A DNA stretch of 5,995 bases, taken from the NCBI GenBank assembly GCA_016871655.1, contig VHCR01000095.1:1-5995 (forward strand). Direction: 5' to 3'. Shown piece by piece: positions 1 to 5,995 of this stretch. The DNA is from Verrucomicrobiota bacterium. GTDB taxonomy: Bacteria; Verrucomicrobiota; Verrucomicrobiia; Chthoniobacterales; UBA6821. The notes below the pieces were generated by a model. The model ran no database searches, was not told the DNA's origin, and saw only the letters and a list, made by a program, of their open reading frames with translations. Within the stretch, counting starts at the first letter, position 1. Each line of letters opens with the position of its first letter. The position numbers were made by a program, and so were the translations under genes.

Positions 1-31
1 CTCGGGTGTCATTTACTTTTGAGGCAACAAG
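1..31 (-). repeat. Left copy of a perfect 31-bp inverted repeat
   Basis: These 31 bases are the exact reverse complement of 5881-5911. Identity stops inward of base 31: base 32 is T where the other copy would require C. The outer edge cannot be seen because the window begins here, so the repeat may be longer. Read on the minus strand, the copy covers the last codons (LLPQK) and the TAA stop of the truncated glycosyltransferase. Its core contains GTTGCCTCA, then ATGACACC, then the start of a GAGG tail. The family is not identified. A REP-like dispersed repeat, a transposon end or an assembly junction are all possible. Confidence 0.9.
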
Positions 32-726
32 TAGTAGCAGAGCACAAAGCCCGCTGTTATAAGGAAAAAAGCAAAAAGAAGGCATTTGGCGAACATTTTT
101 TTTTCTCCGCGAAGCAGCAGCCAAAGGAGGAGAGAAATTGGGAGCATGATGATGTTGTGCTTAAAAAACCCCGCGATGACCATGACTCCTATGCCAGCCC
201 AAGGCGTGCTGTCTTTATCGAGTTCTTTGAGAAAAAGCAAAGCACCTCCAAGCATGATGCATTCAGCGAGTAGTTGAGGATCGTTCATGCCAACATATTT
301 CTGGAAAAAAAATCCCATCGTTGCGATGAAGAAAGCACCTCCTACAATCGCGCTGCGCGAGCTTCCTCCTAATTTTAGAATAAGTTTTCCAATGAACAAT
401 CCGATTAAGAAAACGGAGAGGAGTGAAAGCAATCGTCCGGCCAAGATCAAATCGCCCAAGAGCCATCCGATATAGCCGACAAAATAAAATGAGAGTGGAG
501 GATAGTTGTTCGTGATAAGCTGCTCTGGCGTAGGATAGCAAATTCCCGTTTGCACCGCTGCTGCCGAAAAAAAAGCGTTCCATCCTTCGTTACAACTGAT
601 CACCACTTTGAAGAAAGCGCGGCAAGTCGGCCAGAACATGGCTAAAGCAGCTAGCAGAAGGAGAAGGGAGAGGGCGCTGTTGAGTAAAATTTCCCTTCTT
701 GTTTTGGGAGAATCAAAAATAAGCAT
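13..726 (-). CDS. GT39-like (PMT/ArnT-type) membrane glycosyltransferase, C-terminally truncated
   Basis: This 237-residue hydrophobic protein resembles the N-terminal half of family 39-type GT-C glycosyltransferases, which use polyprenyl-phosphate sugars at the outer face of the inner membrane. A first membrane segment spans about residues 15-33. The first periplasmic loop carries NEGWNAF (46-52), at the position of the acidic catalytic loop of GT-C enzymes, followed by TNNYPPLSFY (72-81). Further membrane segments lie at about 96-117, 125-141, 155-167, 177-206 and 212-232. YVGMNDPQLLAE (144-155) is also typical of the family. Members are usually about 450-550 residues, so the second half is missing. 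The protein ends LCYY plus LLPQK, and LLPQK is encoded by the 31-bp repeat, so truncation coincides with the repeat boundary. The start is the ATG at 726; no Shine-Dalgarno is visible. It lies 83 bp downstream of the acyltransferase on the same strand and may be co-transcribed. Substrate is unknown, and it is probably non-functional as drawn. Confidence 0.75.
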   Translation of the reverse strand: MLIFDSPKTRREILLNSALSLLLLLAALAMFWPTCRAFFKVVISCNEGWNAFFSAAAVQTGICYPTPEQLITNNYPPLSFYFVGYIGWLLGDLILAGRLLSLLSVFLIGLFIGKLILKLGGSSRSAIVGGAFFIATMGFFFQKYVGMNDPQLLAECIMLGGALLFLKELDKDSTPWAGIGVMVIAGFFKHNIIMLPISLLLWLLLRGEKKMFAKCLLFAFFLITAGFVLCYYLLPQK

Positions 727-809
727 AGAGTTGATTTTAGTTTTTGGGATTTGGAGTATAGTGTATCAGATTTCTTTTTCCTACGTTCTGTTGATTAGCT
801 GAATGATTG

Positions 810-1961
810 CTATTTTTTGAATAGAAACGAAGTAAAATGATGTGCAAGCTTGATGGCAGGTTGATCAACATATTTTTCAAATAGGAGAGAGAGGCTAATC
901 GCTACCAAAAGGTAGAGAGCGAAGTTGAGAGCAAGCATGATGGGCTGTTGCGGTAATATTAAATAAAGCCAGCAGGAGAAGGAGCAGAGGACGATAAAAT
1001 GAAGTAGGTAGAGTGGGAAAGAAATCGTTCCTAAAAATTGCATCGCGCGACTTTGAAAGAATTTTGTGCCAAACCCCTGCACAATGGGACCTGTAATGAA
1101 GAGAGCTCCGATAGCATTGTAAAAATAAGGTCGGTACCATTTCAAGACGGGAGGAAAAATATGATAGAATGGACTCGCTTCTTGCAAGGCTCCGAAAAAA
1201 ATTCCGATGATAACAAAGAGAAGATAAAAATTTTTAGGAACTCGAATCAGATTTAAGAGGGATCCTAGCAGAATTGCATAAATAAAAACAGGAGTTGAAG
1301 TGGTGCGGTCAAAAAAATAAATCAACCACATCAGCAGAAGTAAAAAAAGAAATTGCCATCTTTTTGGTGTGATAATGTAAAAAATGAGGAGATAGATCGA
1401 TCCAATAAACTCAGCTTTGAGCGACCAATAAACAGGATTAAAGGTTGCCTCACCTAAAGCTAAAGACTGCCAGATCATGTCTTGCAAAGCTGTCATTTGA
1501 GAAACGCCAGGCTGGAAAAAAGTTCGAAGCCATGGTTGTGAGGGGGAGATCTCCATTGCAGCACTGGTATTAAAATATCCATGGCATTGATAAACAAAAA
1601 ATGAAATGAGAATTGAAGTTGCAATGGGGATATTCAACCGCAAATAACGTCCCCATAGTCTTCGATGGAGGCGGGTTGTATCATGATTAGGGTGGTAGTA
1701 AGGTGCCGCAAGGACATATCCCGATAGCACAAAAAAGATCATAACGGGAAAACTTCCATTATAAAAAAGCGTCATGGCTGGTAATGAAAAAACCGTTTCA
1801 AAAAAAGAGGGATGAGCTGCTTTTAAAAAAGAATCTGGATAAACGCGGTATAGCAGTGTTGGAAAAAACGCTCCTACAAAATGATTCAGAGCTACTGCTA
1901 AACAAGCTATGCCACGCAAGCCGTCAGCATTTTTATTTTTGATGGAGGTAGCTGAAGCCAT
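810..1961 (-). CDS. Acyltransferase family 3 (OafA/YrhL-like) membrane O-acyltransferase
   Basis: This integral membrane protein of the Acyltransferase_3 family (PF01757) transfers acyl groups, usually acetyl, to sugars of envelope polysaccharides or lipids. From the ATG at 1961 it has 383 residues, normal for the family. The N-terminus has the signature R-X10-H motif in LRGIACLAVALNHF (R16 and H27), where the His is the proposed catalytic residue. Next come FFVLSGYVLA (about 76-85), NPVYWSLKAEF (about 175-185) and FPLYLLHF (about 315-322), all expected, with roughly ten hydrophobic segments and a basic C-terminus. An in-frame TTG at 1979 would add six residues (389 aa). I prefer ATG because the conserved domain starts soon after it and neither start has a Shine-Dalgarno; upstream of the ATG is CTCCTTTCG, which is not purine-rich. 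It is divergent from glgP and upstream of the truncated glycosyltransferase, which suggests surface-glycan modification. The acceptor is unknown. Confidence 0.88.
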   Translation of the reverse strand: MASATSIKNKNADGLRGIACLAVALNHFVGAFFPTLLYRVYPDSFLKAAHPSFFETVFSLPAMTLFYNGSFPVMIFFVLSGYVLAAPYYHPNHDTTRLHRRLWGRYLRLNIPIATSILISFFVYQCHGYFNTSAAMEISPSQPWLRTFFQPGVSQMTALQDMIWQSLALGEATFNPVYWSLKAEFIGSIYLLIFYIITPKRWQFLFLLLLMWLIYFFDRTTSTPVFIYAILLGSLLNLIRVPKNFYLLFVIIGIFFGALQEASPFYHIFPPVLKWYRPYFYNAIGALFITGPIVQGFGTKFFQSRAMQFLGTISFPLYLLHFIVLCSFSCWLYLILPQQPIMLALNFALYLLVAISLSLLFEKYVDQPAIKLAHHFTSFLFKK

Positions 1962-2056
1962 AAAACGAAAGGAGTGCAATTTTCATTTGAAATTGTTATT
2001 ATGCAAACAAAAATTGACTCATCACTCGAGAATCGTTACTCATAACATTAAAAATC
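1962..2056. promoter_or_regulatory. Divergent intergenic region with candidate promoters and operator-like repeats
   Basis: This 95-bp gap separates the divergent acyltransferase and glgP genes, so it should hold promoters for both. For glgP, TTGACT at 2014-2019 is one base from a consensus -35 box, but no good -10 box sits 16-18 bp downstream; the nearest A/T-rich candidate, CATAAC at 2041-2046, is 21 bp away. For the acyltransferase, CATAAT on the minus strand (2003-1998) is a near-consensus -10 box without a clear -35 partner. Two direct copies of ACTCAT (2017-2022 and 2038-2043) are exactly 21 bp apart. A small palindrome has arms CAATTT/AAATTG at 1977-1982 and 1990-1995. The region is certainly intergenic; the individual sites are weak guesses. 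Confidence 0.4.
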
Positions 2057-4612
2057 ATGGAATCTCTCCTCACTTTTAATGTTATTCCCAAGCTGCCAGG
2101 ATCGTTAGAGGCTCTTCGTGAACTTGCTTACAATATGTGGTGGAGTTGGGAGCCGACGGCACGACGTTTGTTTCGAGAGCTTGATGTCGAGCTTTGGGAG
2201 CGGACGAATCATAATCCAGTGCGGGTTTTGCAACTCTGTCATCAATCGCGTTTGATTGAAATGGGTAGTGATGAACGCTACTTGACGGAGCTTGGAAGAG
2301 TTTATCAAGCTTTTCAAAATTACATCGCACGAACCGATACCTACGGAGCCTTGCATGCTCAAGAAGCGATCGCTTATTTTTCTGCCGAGTATGGACTGCA
2401 CGAATCTTTTCCAAACTATTCTGGCGGCCTCGGTATTCTCTCGGGAGATCATTGCAAATCAGCTTCTGACCTCGGATTAAACTTTCGAGCTGTTGGTCTT
2501 CTTTATCGCGACGGTTATTTCAAACAACAAATCAACAAAGAGGGATGGCAAGAGGCTGTTCAGCTCAATCAAGTTGTTAATCACCTTCCTCTCCGCGAAG
2601 TGAAAATCGACGACAAACCGCTCCGTGTTTCTATTGAGTTGCCAGGTCGTTTGGTTTTGGCTCGAGTTTGGGAGCTAGCATTGGGGCGGATTAAAATTTA
2701 TTTGCTCGATACGATGCTTCCTGAAAATAGTTCAGCGGATCAACTGATCACATCCTCATTGTATGGCGGCAATCAAGAATTGCGCATGCAACAGGAGATG
2801 GTGCTGGGAATCGGCGGCATTAGAGCGCTTAAGGCTATTGGCTTTGTCCCAAACGTCTGCCACATGAACGAAGGGCACTCCGCATTTCTTTCATTAGAGC
2901 GCATTCGTGATTTGGTGGAAAAAAATGGCATTAACTTTGATACAGCGCTGCAGGTCGTTGCTGCCTCTAATATTTTTACAACCCACACGCCAGTCCCTGC
3001 TGGCAATGAAGTTTTCAGCGAAGAGCTGATGAAAGCTTATTTTGAAGCCTATCCTGGAAGTGTCGGACTTACTTGGGAACAATTCATGCGGTTAGGCCAA
3101 GAGAGTATCGATCCGAAGGCCCTTTTTAGTATGACGATATTGGCTTTGCGGACGAGTCGGTTTAGCAATGCGGTGAGCAAACTTCACGGCGAAGTGAGTC
3201 GTCATCTTTGGCAGGGTGTTTGGAAGGGCGTTCCGGTCGAAGAAATTCCTATCATCAGCATTACGAATGGTGTTCATGCTAAGACATGGGCGGCTGGGGA
3301 GTTTCATAATCTCTACGAAAAATATTTGGGAAAAGATTGGGAAGATCGGCAAAGTGATCCTGACTTTTGGCGCGGTGTGATTGATATTCCCGATGAAGTC
3401 CTCTGGCAACTGCATCAGACGTTGAAGCAGCGGAGCATTGAATTTATGCGAGAGCGCATCCGCCGTCAGCGGATTCGGAACGGAGAAACGCCTGATGAGG
3501 TGAGACACGTCAATCGCATTCTCAATACCGATGTTTTGACAATTGGTTTTGCGCGGCGCTTTGCGACGTACAAGCGCGGCTCACTCCTTTTTTCTGATCC
3601 TGAGCGGTTGCGGCGCATCGTGACAAATCGCGAGCATCCGGTGCAATTTATTTTTGCTGGAAAAGCTCATCCAGCAGATGAGGAAGGAAAAAAAATCATT
3701 CAAGAGGTCTATCGTTACTCGCGCGATCCTCAATTTGAAGGGCGAATCATTTTTGTAGAAGATTACGACATCAATATTGGGCGGCGTCTTTATCATGGAT
3801 GCGATGTCTGGCTGAACAACCCATTGCGGCCTTATGAAGCAAGTGGTACGAGTGGCATGAAACTTCCGCTCAACGGCGGCATCAACTTGAGCGTTCTGGA
3901 TGGATGGTGGTTGGAAAGTTTTAATGGAAAAAATGGATGGGCCATTGGGGCGGATATTATCGGGGGAAGTAATGACTATCAAAACGAAGTTGATATTCAG
4001 AGCCTCTTTTCTGTACTCGAAAACCAAATCGTGCCGCTCTACTATGCCAAGCCTGATGGTCGCTTGCCGCTAGCCTGGATTCAATCGATGCGAGAGTCGA
4101 TGCGGACGATTGTTCCGATGTTTAATACGCATCGCATGGTCAAAGAGTATGATCATTTTCTTTATGAACCCGCAGCAGTGGCTCATGGGATCATGGAAAA
4201 AAATGATTTTCAAAATGCCCGTGAATTGAGTCAGTGGAAAAAAGAGATGATCCTTCTCTGGCCTCAAGTGGAAGTCCAGGAATACCAAATTATTTCAAGC
4301 GAGCAGCAGAATGCATTTTTTGTTGGAGAAGAAGTGACGCTCAAAGCCACTGTTCAATTAGGAGCTATTAAACCGGAGCATGTTCGAGTTCAAGCCTACT
4401 TCGGTCCTTCCGAAAAAAATGTGATTATGTCACCACAAGTTCAAGACATTCCCAATGCCATTCCGCTGCTCGAGGCAGGGGAAGGCGTTTATGAGTATTC
4501 TGGAAAGATTCCCGCAGCAGAAAGTGGAAGCTATGGACTTCGTTTGCGCATTATTCCGACTCATCCTTACATGCTGCAGCCGCATGAACTCCGCCTCATC
4601 ACGTGGAATTAA
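2057..4612 (+). CDS. glgP: Alpha-glucan (glycogen/maltodextrin) phosphorylase, GT35
   Basis: This cytoplasmic PLP enzyme cleaves terminal alpha-1,4 glucose from glycogen or maltodextrins with phosphate, releasing glucose-1-phosphate. The 851 residues fit the long bacterial subtype that begins with a DUF3417 domain, here about residues 1-115, with NMWWSWEP at 26-33. The GT35 core follows. It includes YFSAEYGL (107-114), NYSGGLGILSGDH (120-132), NEGHSAF (271-277), THTPVPAGNE (309-318) and NGVH (404-407). FARRFATYKRG (498-508) holds R501 and K506, spaced like the phosphate-contacting R569 and K574 of rabbit phosphorylase. EASGTSGMKLPLNGG contains K602, which aligns with the PLP-binding lysine. 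From about residue 705 there is a beta-rich C-terminal extension typical of this subtype. No key residue is missing. The ATG start fits the family N-terminus, although no Shine-Dalgarno precedes it. No other glycogen gene is adjacent, and repeat-bearing DNA follows, so it is probably transcribed alone. Confidence 0.96.
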   Translation: MESLLTFNVIPKLPGSLEALRELAYNMWWSWEPTARRLFRELDVELWERTNHNPVRVLQLCHQSRLIEMGSDERYLTELGRVYQAFQNYIARTDTYGALHAQEAIAYFSAEYGLHESFPNYSGGLGILSGDHCKSASDLGLNFRAVGLLYRDGYFKQQINKEGWQEAVQLNQVVNHLPLREVKIDDKPLRVSIELPGRLVLARVWELALGRIKIYLLDTMLPENSSADQLITSSLYGGNQELRMQQEMVLGIGGIRALKAIGFVPNVCHMNEGHSAFLSLERIRDLVEKNGINFDTALQVVAASNIFTTHTPVPAGNEVFSEELMKAYFEAYPGSVGLTWEQFMRLGQESIDPKALFSMTILALRTSRFSNAVSKLHGEVSRHLWQGVWKGVPVEEIPIISITNGVHAKTWAAGEFHNLYEKYLGKDWEDRQSDPDFWRGVIDIPDEVLWQLHQTLKQRSIEFMRERIRRQRIRNGETPDEVRHVNRILNTDVLTIGFARRFATYKRGSLLFSDPERLRRIVTNREHPVQFIFAGKAHPADEEGKKIIQEVYRYSRDPQFEGRIIFVEDYDINIGRRLYHGCDVWLNNPLRPYEASGTSGMKLPLNGGINLSVLDGWWLESFNGKNGWAIGADIIGGSNDYQNEVDIQSLFSVLENQIVPLYYAKPDGRLPLAWIQSMRESMRTIVPMFNTHRMVKEYDHFLYEPAAVAHGIMEKNDFQNARELSQWKKEMILLWPQVEVQEYQIISSEQQNAFFVGEEVTLKATVQLGAIKPEHVRVQAYFGPSEKNVIMSPQVQDIPNAIPLLEAGEGVYEYSGKIPAAESGSYGLRLRIIPTHPYMLQPHELRLITWN

Positions 4613-4637
4613 ATGACGAAAGCATAGCCACAAAATT

Positions 4638-4839
4638 AATAGACGCAAAAGAGCGCAAAGAAAAAGAGAAATTATTGTGATAAGTTCTTCTAAAAGTTGG
4701 GATCGTTTTATTATGATTATCTATCTCAATTGAAAGGCTGCCGATACGCAGTCCGTTGCAAAGTTAGTGAGATCAAATGAAATAAAGTTAATTTTATAAA
4801 AATCTTTTTTCGCCTTCTTTGCATTCTTTTGCGGCTATT
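4638..4839. repeat. MITE-like intergenic element with imperfect 25-bp terminal inverted repeats
   Basis: The arm at 4638-4662 matches the reverse complement of 4815-4839 at 22 of 25 positions. Shared blocks are AATAG, CGCAAAAGA and GCAAAGAA, with mismatches only between blocks. The arms hold short GCAAAGA-like tandem units, and a looser ATAGCCACAAA just outside at 4624-4634 resembles them. Together they fill most of the 238-bp gap between glgP and the next gene. The 152-bp interior is AT-rich with no open reading frame I can defend. It holds one weak hairpin (4736-4741 with 4748-4753, one G-T pair, six-base loop) without a T tract, so it is not an intrinsic terminator. TTGCAA at 4756-4761 is a possible -35 box with no convincing -10. 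From memory, CAAAGACGCAAAG-type repeats recur between genes in several environmental phyla; I could not check this. The unit could be non-autonomous, a decayed remnant, or a transcript-folding structure. Confidence 0.6.
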
Positions 4840-4850
4840 CTTCTTCCATT

Positions 4851-5903
4851 ATGAAATCGAAAAAAATTCTCATGACACTTTTTCAGACGGCAGTAACGCT
4901 GTTGCTCCTCTGGTGGATCTTTCATGATCCTGCTAAGCGTCAGCAGATGATGTTGGCGTTACAAAATGCAAATGTCTGGTGGCTTGTGCCAGGCTTTATT
5001 GCTTTTGGATTGGTGCTGGTGACAACAACGTGGCGTTGGGCGCTCTTGCTTGGTGTGCAGGGCATTCATCTTGGGTGGAAGAGGACATGGGAGCTTGTCA
5101 TGATTGGAATGTTTTTTAATCTTTTCCTGCTTGGTTCGACCGGTGGTGATGTTGTTAAAATTTTTTATACAATGCGCGAGGCTCCTCAACAAAAGACGGC
5201 TGTCTTTTTGAGTATTGTCATCGATCGTTTGGTCGGTATGTTTGCGATCATGCTGATCACGCTGGTGATTGCACTCTCTTTTTTTTCTGACTTCAGTAGA
5301 ACGCTCGTGACTCGCAGCCTCTTAACAACAGTGGCTGCAGTCTTTGGGGGATTTCTTGTTTTTCTCGTTGTCAGTTTAGTCGTCGACCATTTTCATCTTT
5401 GGAAAAAAATTCCGCATTGGCTCCCAGGACATCGTTTTTTAAGTGATATCTCGGCATCCTTTTCTTCGTATGCCCGTAATCGTGGAGCCTTGCTTGGAGC
5501 CTTCTGCTATTCGATCTTGCAAAATATTTTTTTATTTGCGACCACAATTTTTGCAGCGTGTGCTTTTGCATCATTGCCTGGTGCACCCAGGATTGTAACA
5601 ATCATTGAAACAATTCCTATTGTGAATACGATCAGCGCCATTCCTGTAAGCTTAAGCGGCATTGGTCTGCGTGAAGGACTATTTCAAACATTGCTCAATA
5701 CGATTGATGGAACACCAAAATCATTGGCGGTGATTATTTCCATTACCTCTTTTTTTCTCACTGTCCTTTGGAGTTTACTCGGCGGACTTGTTTATCTTTT
5801 CTATCGTCCGAGTGAGCATGCTTCACTGAATCAAATTGCGGAGGAGGTCGATATTGAGGAGCATTTGATTGAGGAGGCAGCTTGTTGCCTCAAAAGTAAA
5901 TGA
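4851..5903 (+). CDS. LPG_synthase_TM / UPF0104 family flippase-like membrane protein
   Basis: This 350-residue polytopic membrane protein matches the lysylphosphatidylglycerol synthase transmembrane family (PF03706, UPF0104/AglD2-like). Relatives include the flippase part of MprF and stand-alone proteins linked to envelope lipid or glycan metabolism. It lacks the cytosolic aminoacyl-transferase domain of full MprF, so lipid lysinylation is unlikely. Signature pieces are GSTGGDVVKIFY (95-106), IDRLVG (124-129) and PVSLSGIGLREG (265-276). Hydrophobic segments lie near 8-23, 43-67, 82-95, 118-145, 158-178, 214-241, 250-268 and 295-317. The C-terminus is acidic, with repeated I-x-E-E units (about 329-343), then ends CCLKSK. 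Those final codons and the TGA stop lie inside the 31-bp repeat, so the natural tail may have been replaced. Length is normal for the family. The ATG at 4851 has no Shine-Dalgarno; an in-frame ATG at 4872 (M8) is an alternative. Exact substrate is unknown. Confidence 0.87.
   Translation: MKSKKILMTLFQTAVTLLLLWWIFHDPAKRQQMMLALQNANVWWLVPGFIAFGLVLVTTTWRWALLLGVQGIHLGWKRTWELVMIGMFFNLFLLGSTGGDVVKIFYTMREAPQQKTAVFLSIVIDRLVGMFAIMLITLVIALSFFSDFSRTLVTRSLLTTVAAVFGGFLVFLVVSLVVDHFHLWKKIPHWLPGHRFLSDISASFSSYARNRGALLGAFCYSILQNIFLFATTIFAACAFASLPGAPRIVTIIETIPIVNTISAIPVSLSGIGLREGLFQTLLNTIDGTPKSLAVIISITSFFLTVLWSLLGGLVYLFYRPSEHASLNQIAEEVDIEEHLIEEAACCLKSK
5874..5891 (+). other. Small perfect hairpin at the repeat boundary
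   Basis: GAGGCA at 5874-5879 pairs perfectly with TGCCTC at 5886-5891 across a six-base loop. It straddles the inner edge of the right 31-bp repeat: the 3' arm is repeat sequence and the 5' arm is the gene's own sequence. It lies before the stop codon and is followed by AAAAGTAAA, not a T run, so it is not a standard terminator. The left repeat copy has no matching partner arm, so the hairpin is local and may be fortuitous. Confidence 0.5.
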
Positions 5904-5911
5904 CACCCGAG
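5881..5911 (+). repeat. Right copy of the perfect 31-bp inverted repeat
   Basis: This is an exact reverse complement of window bases 1-31, 5,849 bp away between inner edges. It overlaps the last seven codons and the TGA stop (5901-5903) of the UPF0104-family gene. Including five bases beyond the matched segment, it closes all three forward frames: TAA at 5897-5899, TGA at 5901-5903 and TAG at 5914-5916. A diverged copy follows in the same orientation about 20 bp further on. The repeat family is unidentified. Confidence 0.92.
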
Positions 5912-5995
5912 GGTAGAAGAAAGTAAGAGAACGTTGCCTCATAAATCATGACACCGAGGTTGTGTTTAAAGTAGCTGCATTAGAAGCGAAGTTCA
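5904..5995. other. Terminal non-coding stretch
   Basis: No credible gene is visible on either strand in these last 92 bases. The only structured content is the outer part of the perfect repeat and its diverged copy. The last 36 bases (5960-5995) have no feature I recognise; a gene or mobile element could begin beyond the window edge. Confidence 0.6.
5933..5959 (+). repeat. Diverged direct copy of the 31-bp repeat
   Basis: GTTGCCTCA, ATGACACC and GAGG occur in the same order and spacing as in the right perfect copy (5884-5912). They are joined by TAAATC instead of AAAGTAA and lack one C before GAGG. Twenty-one bases in the three blocks are shared, with two single-base gaps. The start-to-start distance is 49 bp. 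Finding the same blocks in an independent, diverged copy argues that the repeat is a genuine family and not only an assembly artefact. Confidence 0.75.

Noticed and set aside
1445..1452. TTGCCTCA inside the acyltransferase gene, matching part of the 31-bp repeat core.
   Set aside because: Only eight bases match, there is no ATGACACC or GAGG block nearby, and it lies in well-conserved coding sequence. Chance is sufficient.
3092..4027. Long antisense reading frames opposite glgP (for example 3092-3508 and 3581-4027).
   Set aside because: They shadow a strongly conserved gene, show no recognisable domain or transmembrane pattern and have no start signals of their own.
4736..4753. Hairpin after glgP considered as an intrinsic terminator.
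   Set aside because: The stem is six pairs with one G-T wobble and is not followed by a T run.
4663..4814. Possible small gene (GxxExxY-like) inside the intergenic element.
   Set aside because: Translations in the frames I read are broken by stops after a few dozen residues at most and show none of the family's motifs.
1..5911. The segment between the inverted repeats as a composite transposon carrying cargo.
   Set aside because: No transposase is present, target-site duplications cannot be assessed because the left flank is missing, and the genes are typical chromosomal genes.
5884..5959. Two repeat units with a 20-bp gap, considered as a minimal CRISPR array.
   Set aside because: Only two units, one diverged, a short spacer, no cas genes, and an inverted third copy 5.9 kb away inside a gene end.

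Overview
This is a bacterial stretch with four protein-coding genes and several non-coding repeats. The taxon cannot be fixed from the window. The sequence is moderately AT-rich, and none of the four start codons has a recognisable Shine-Dalgarno sequence. The long GlgP subtype and a GCAAAGA-type intergenic repeat are both features I associate with environmental phyla such as the PVC group (Verrucomicrobiota and relatives), Chlorobi/Bacteroidota and some Deltaproteobacteria. A PVC-type bacterium is a guess, not a conclusion.

Layout: two genes read leftward. An OafA/YrhL-type membrane O-acyltransferase (810-1961) is followed 83 bp downstream by the N-terminal half of a GT39-like polytopic membrane glycosyltransferase (13-726), which stops early. 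A 95-bp divergent intergenic region (1962-2056) leads rightward into a complete alpha-glucan phosphorylase gene, glgP (2057-4612). A 238-bp intergenic region follows. It carries an imperfect 25-bp inverted repeat and looks like a small MITE-like or repeat element. The last gene (4851-5903) encodes a membrane protein of the LPG_synthase_TM / UPF0104 (flippase-like) family. The final 92 bp hold no gene but contain repeats.

The most notable structure is a perfect 31-bp inverted repeat. One copy is the first 31 bases of the window and the other is at 5881-5911. A diverged third copy lies in direct orientation at 5933-5959. Both perfect copies sit over the 3' end of a coding region, in the same orientation relative to that gene, and supply its last codons and its stop. 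At the left copy the GT39-like protein is cut to about half its usual length exactly where the repeat begins. This points to a dispersed, REP-like or transposon-end repeat that inserts into or recombines at gene ends, or to an assembly junction at a repeat, because the left copy is flush with the window edge.

Functionally, GlgP releases glucose-1-phosphate from glycogen or maltodextrin in the cytoplasm. The acyltransferase, GT39-like protein and UPF0104 protein are all integral membrane proteins of the kind that build, modify or move envelope glycans and lipids. I see no evidence that they form one pathway with glgP. I found no tRNA, rRNA, CRISPR array, transposase gene or classical intrinsic terminator.
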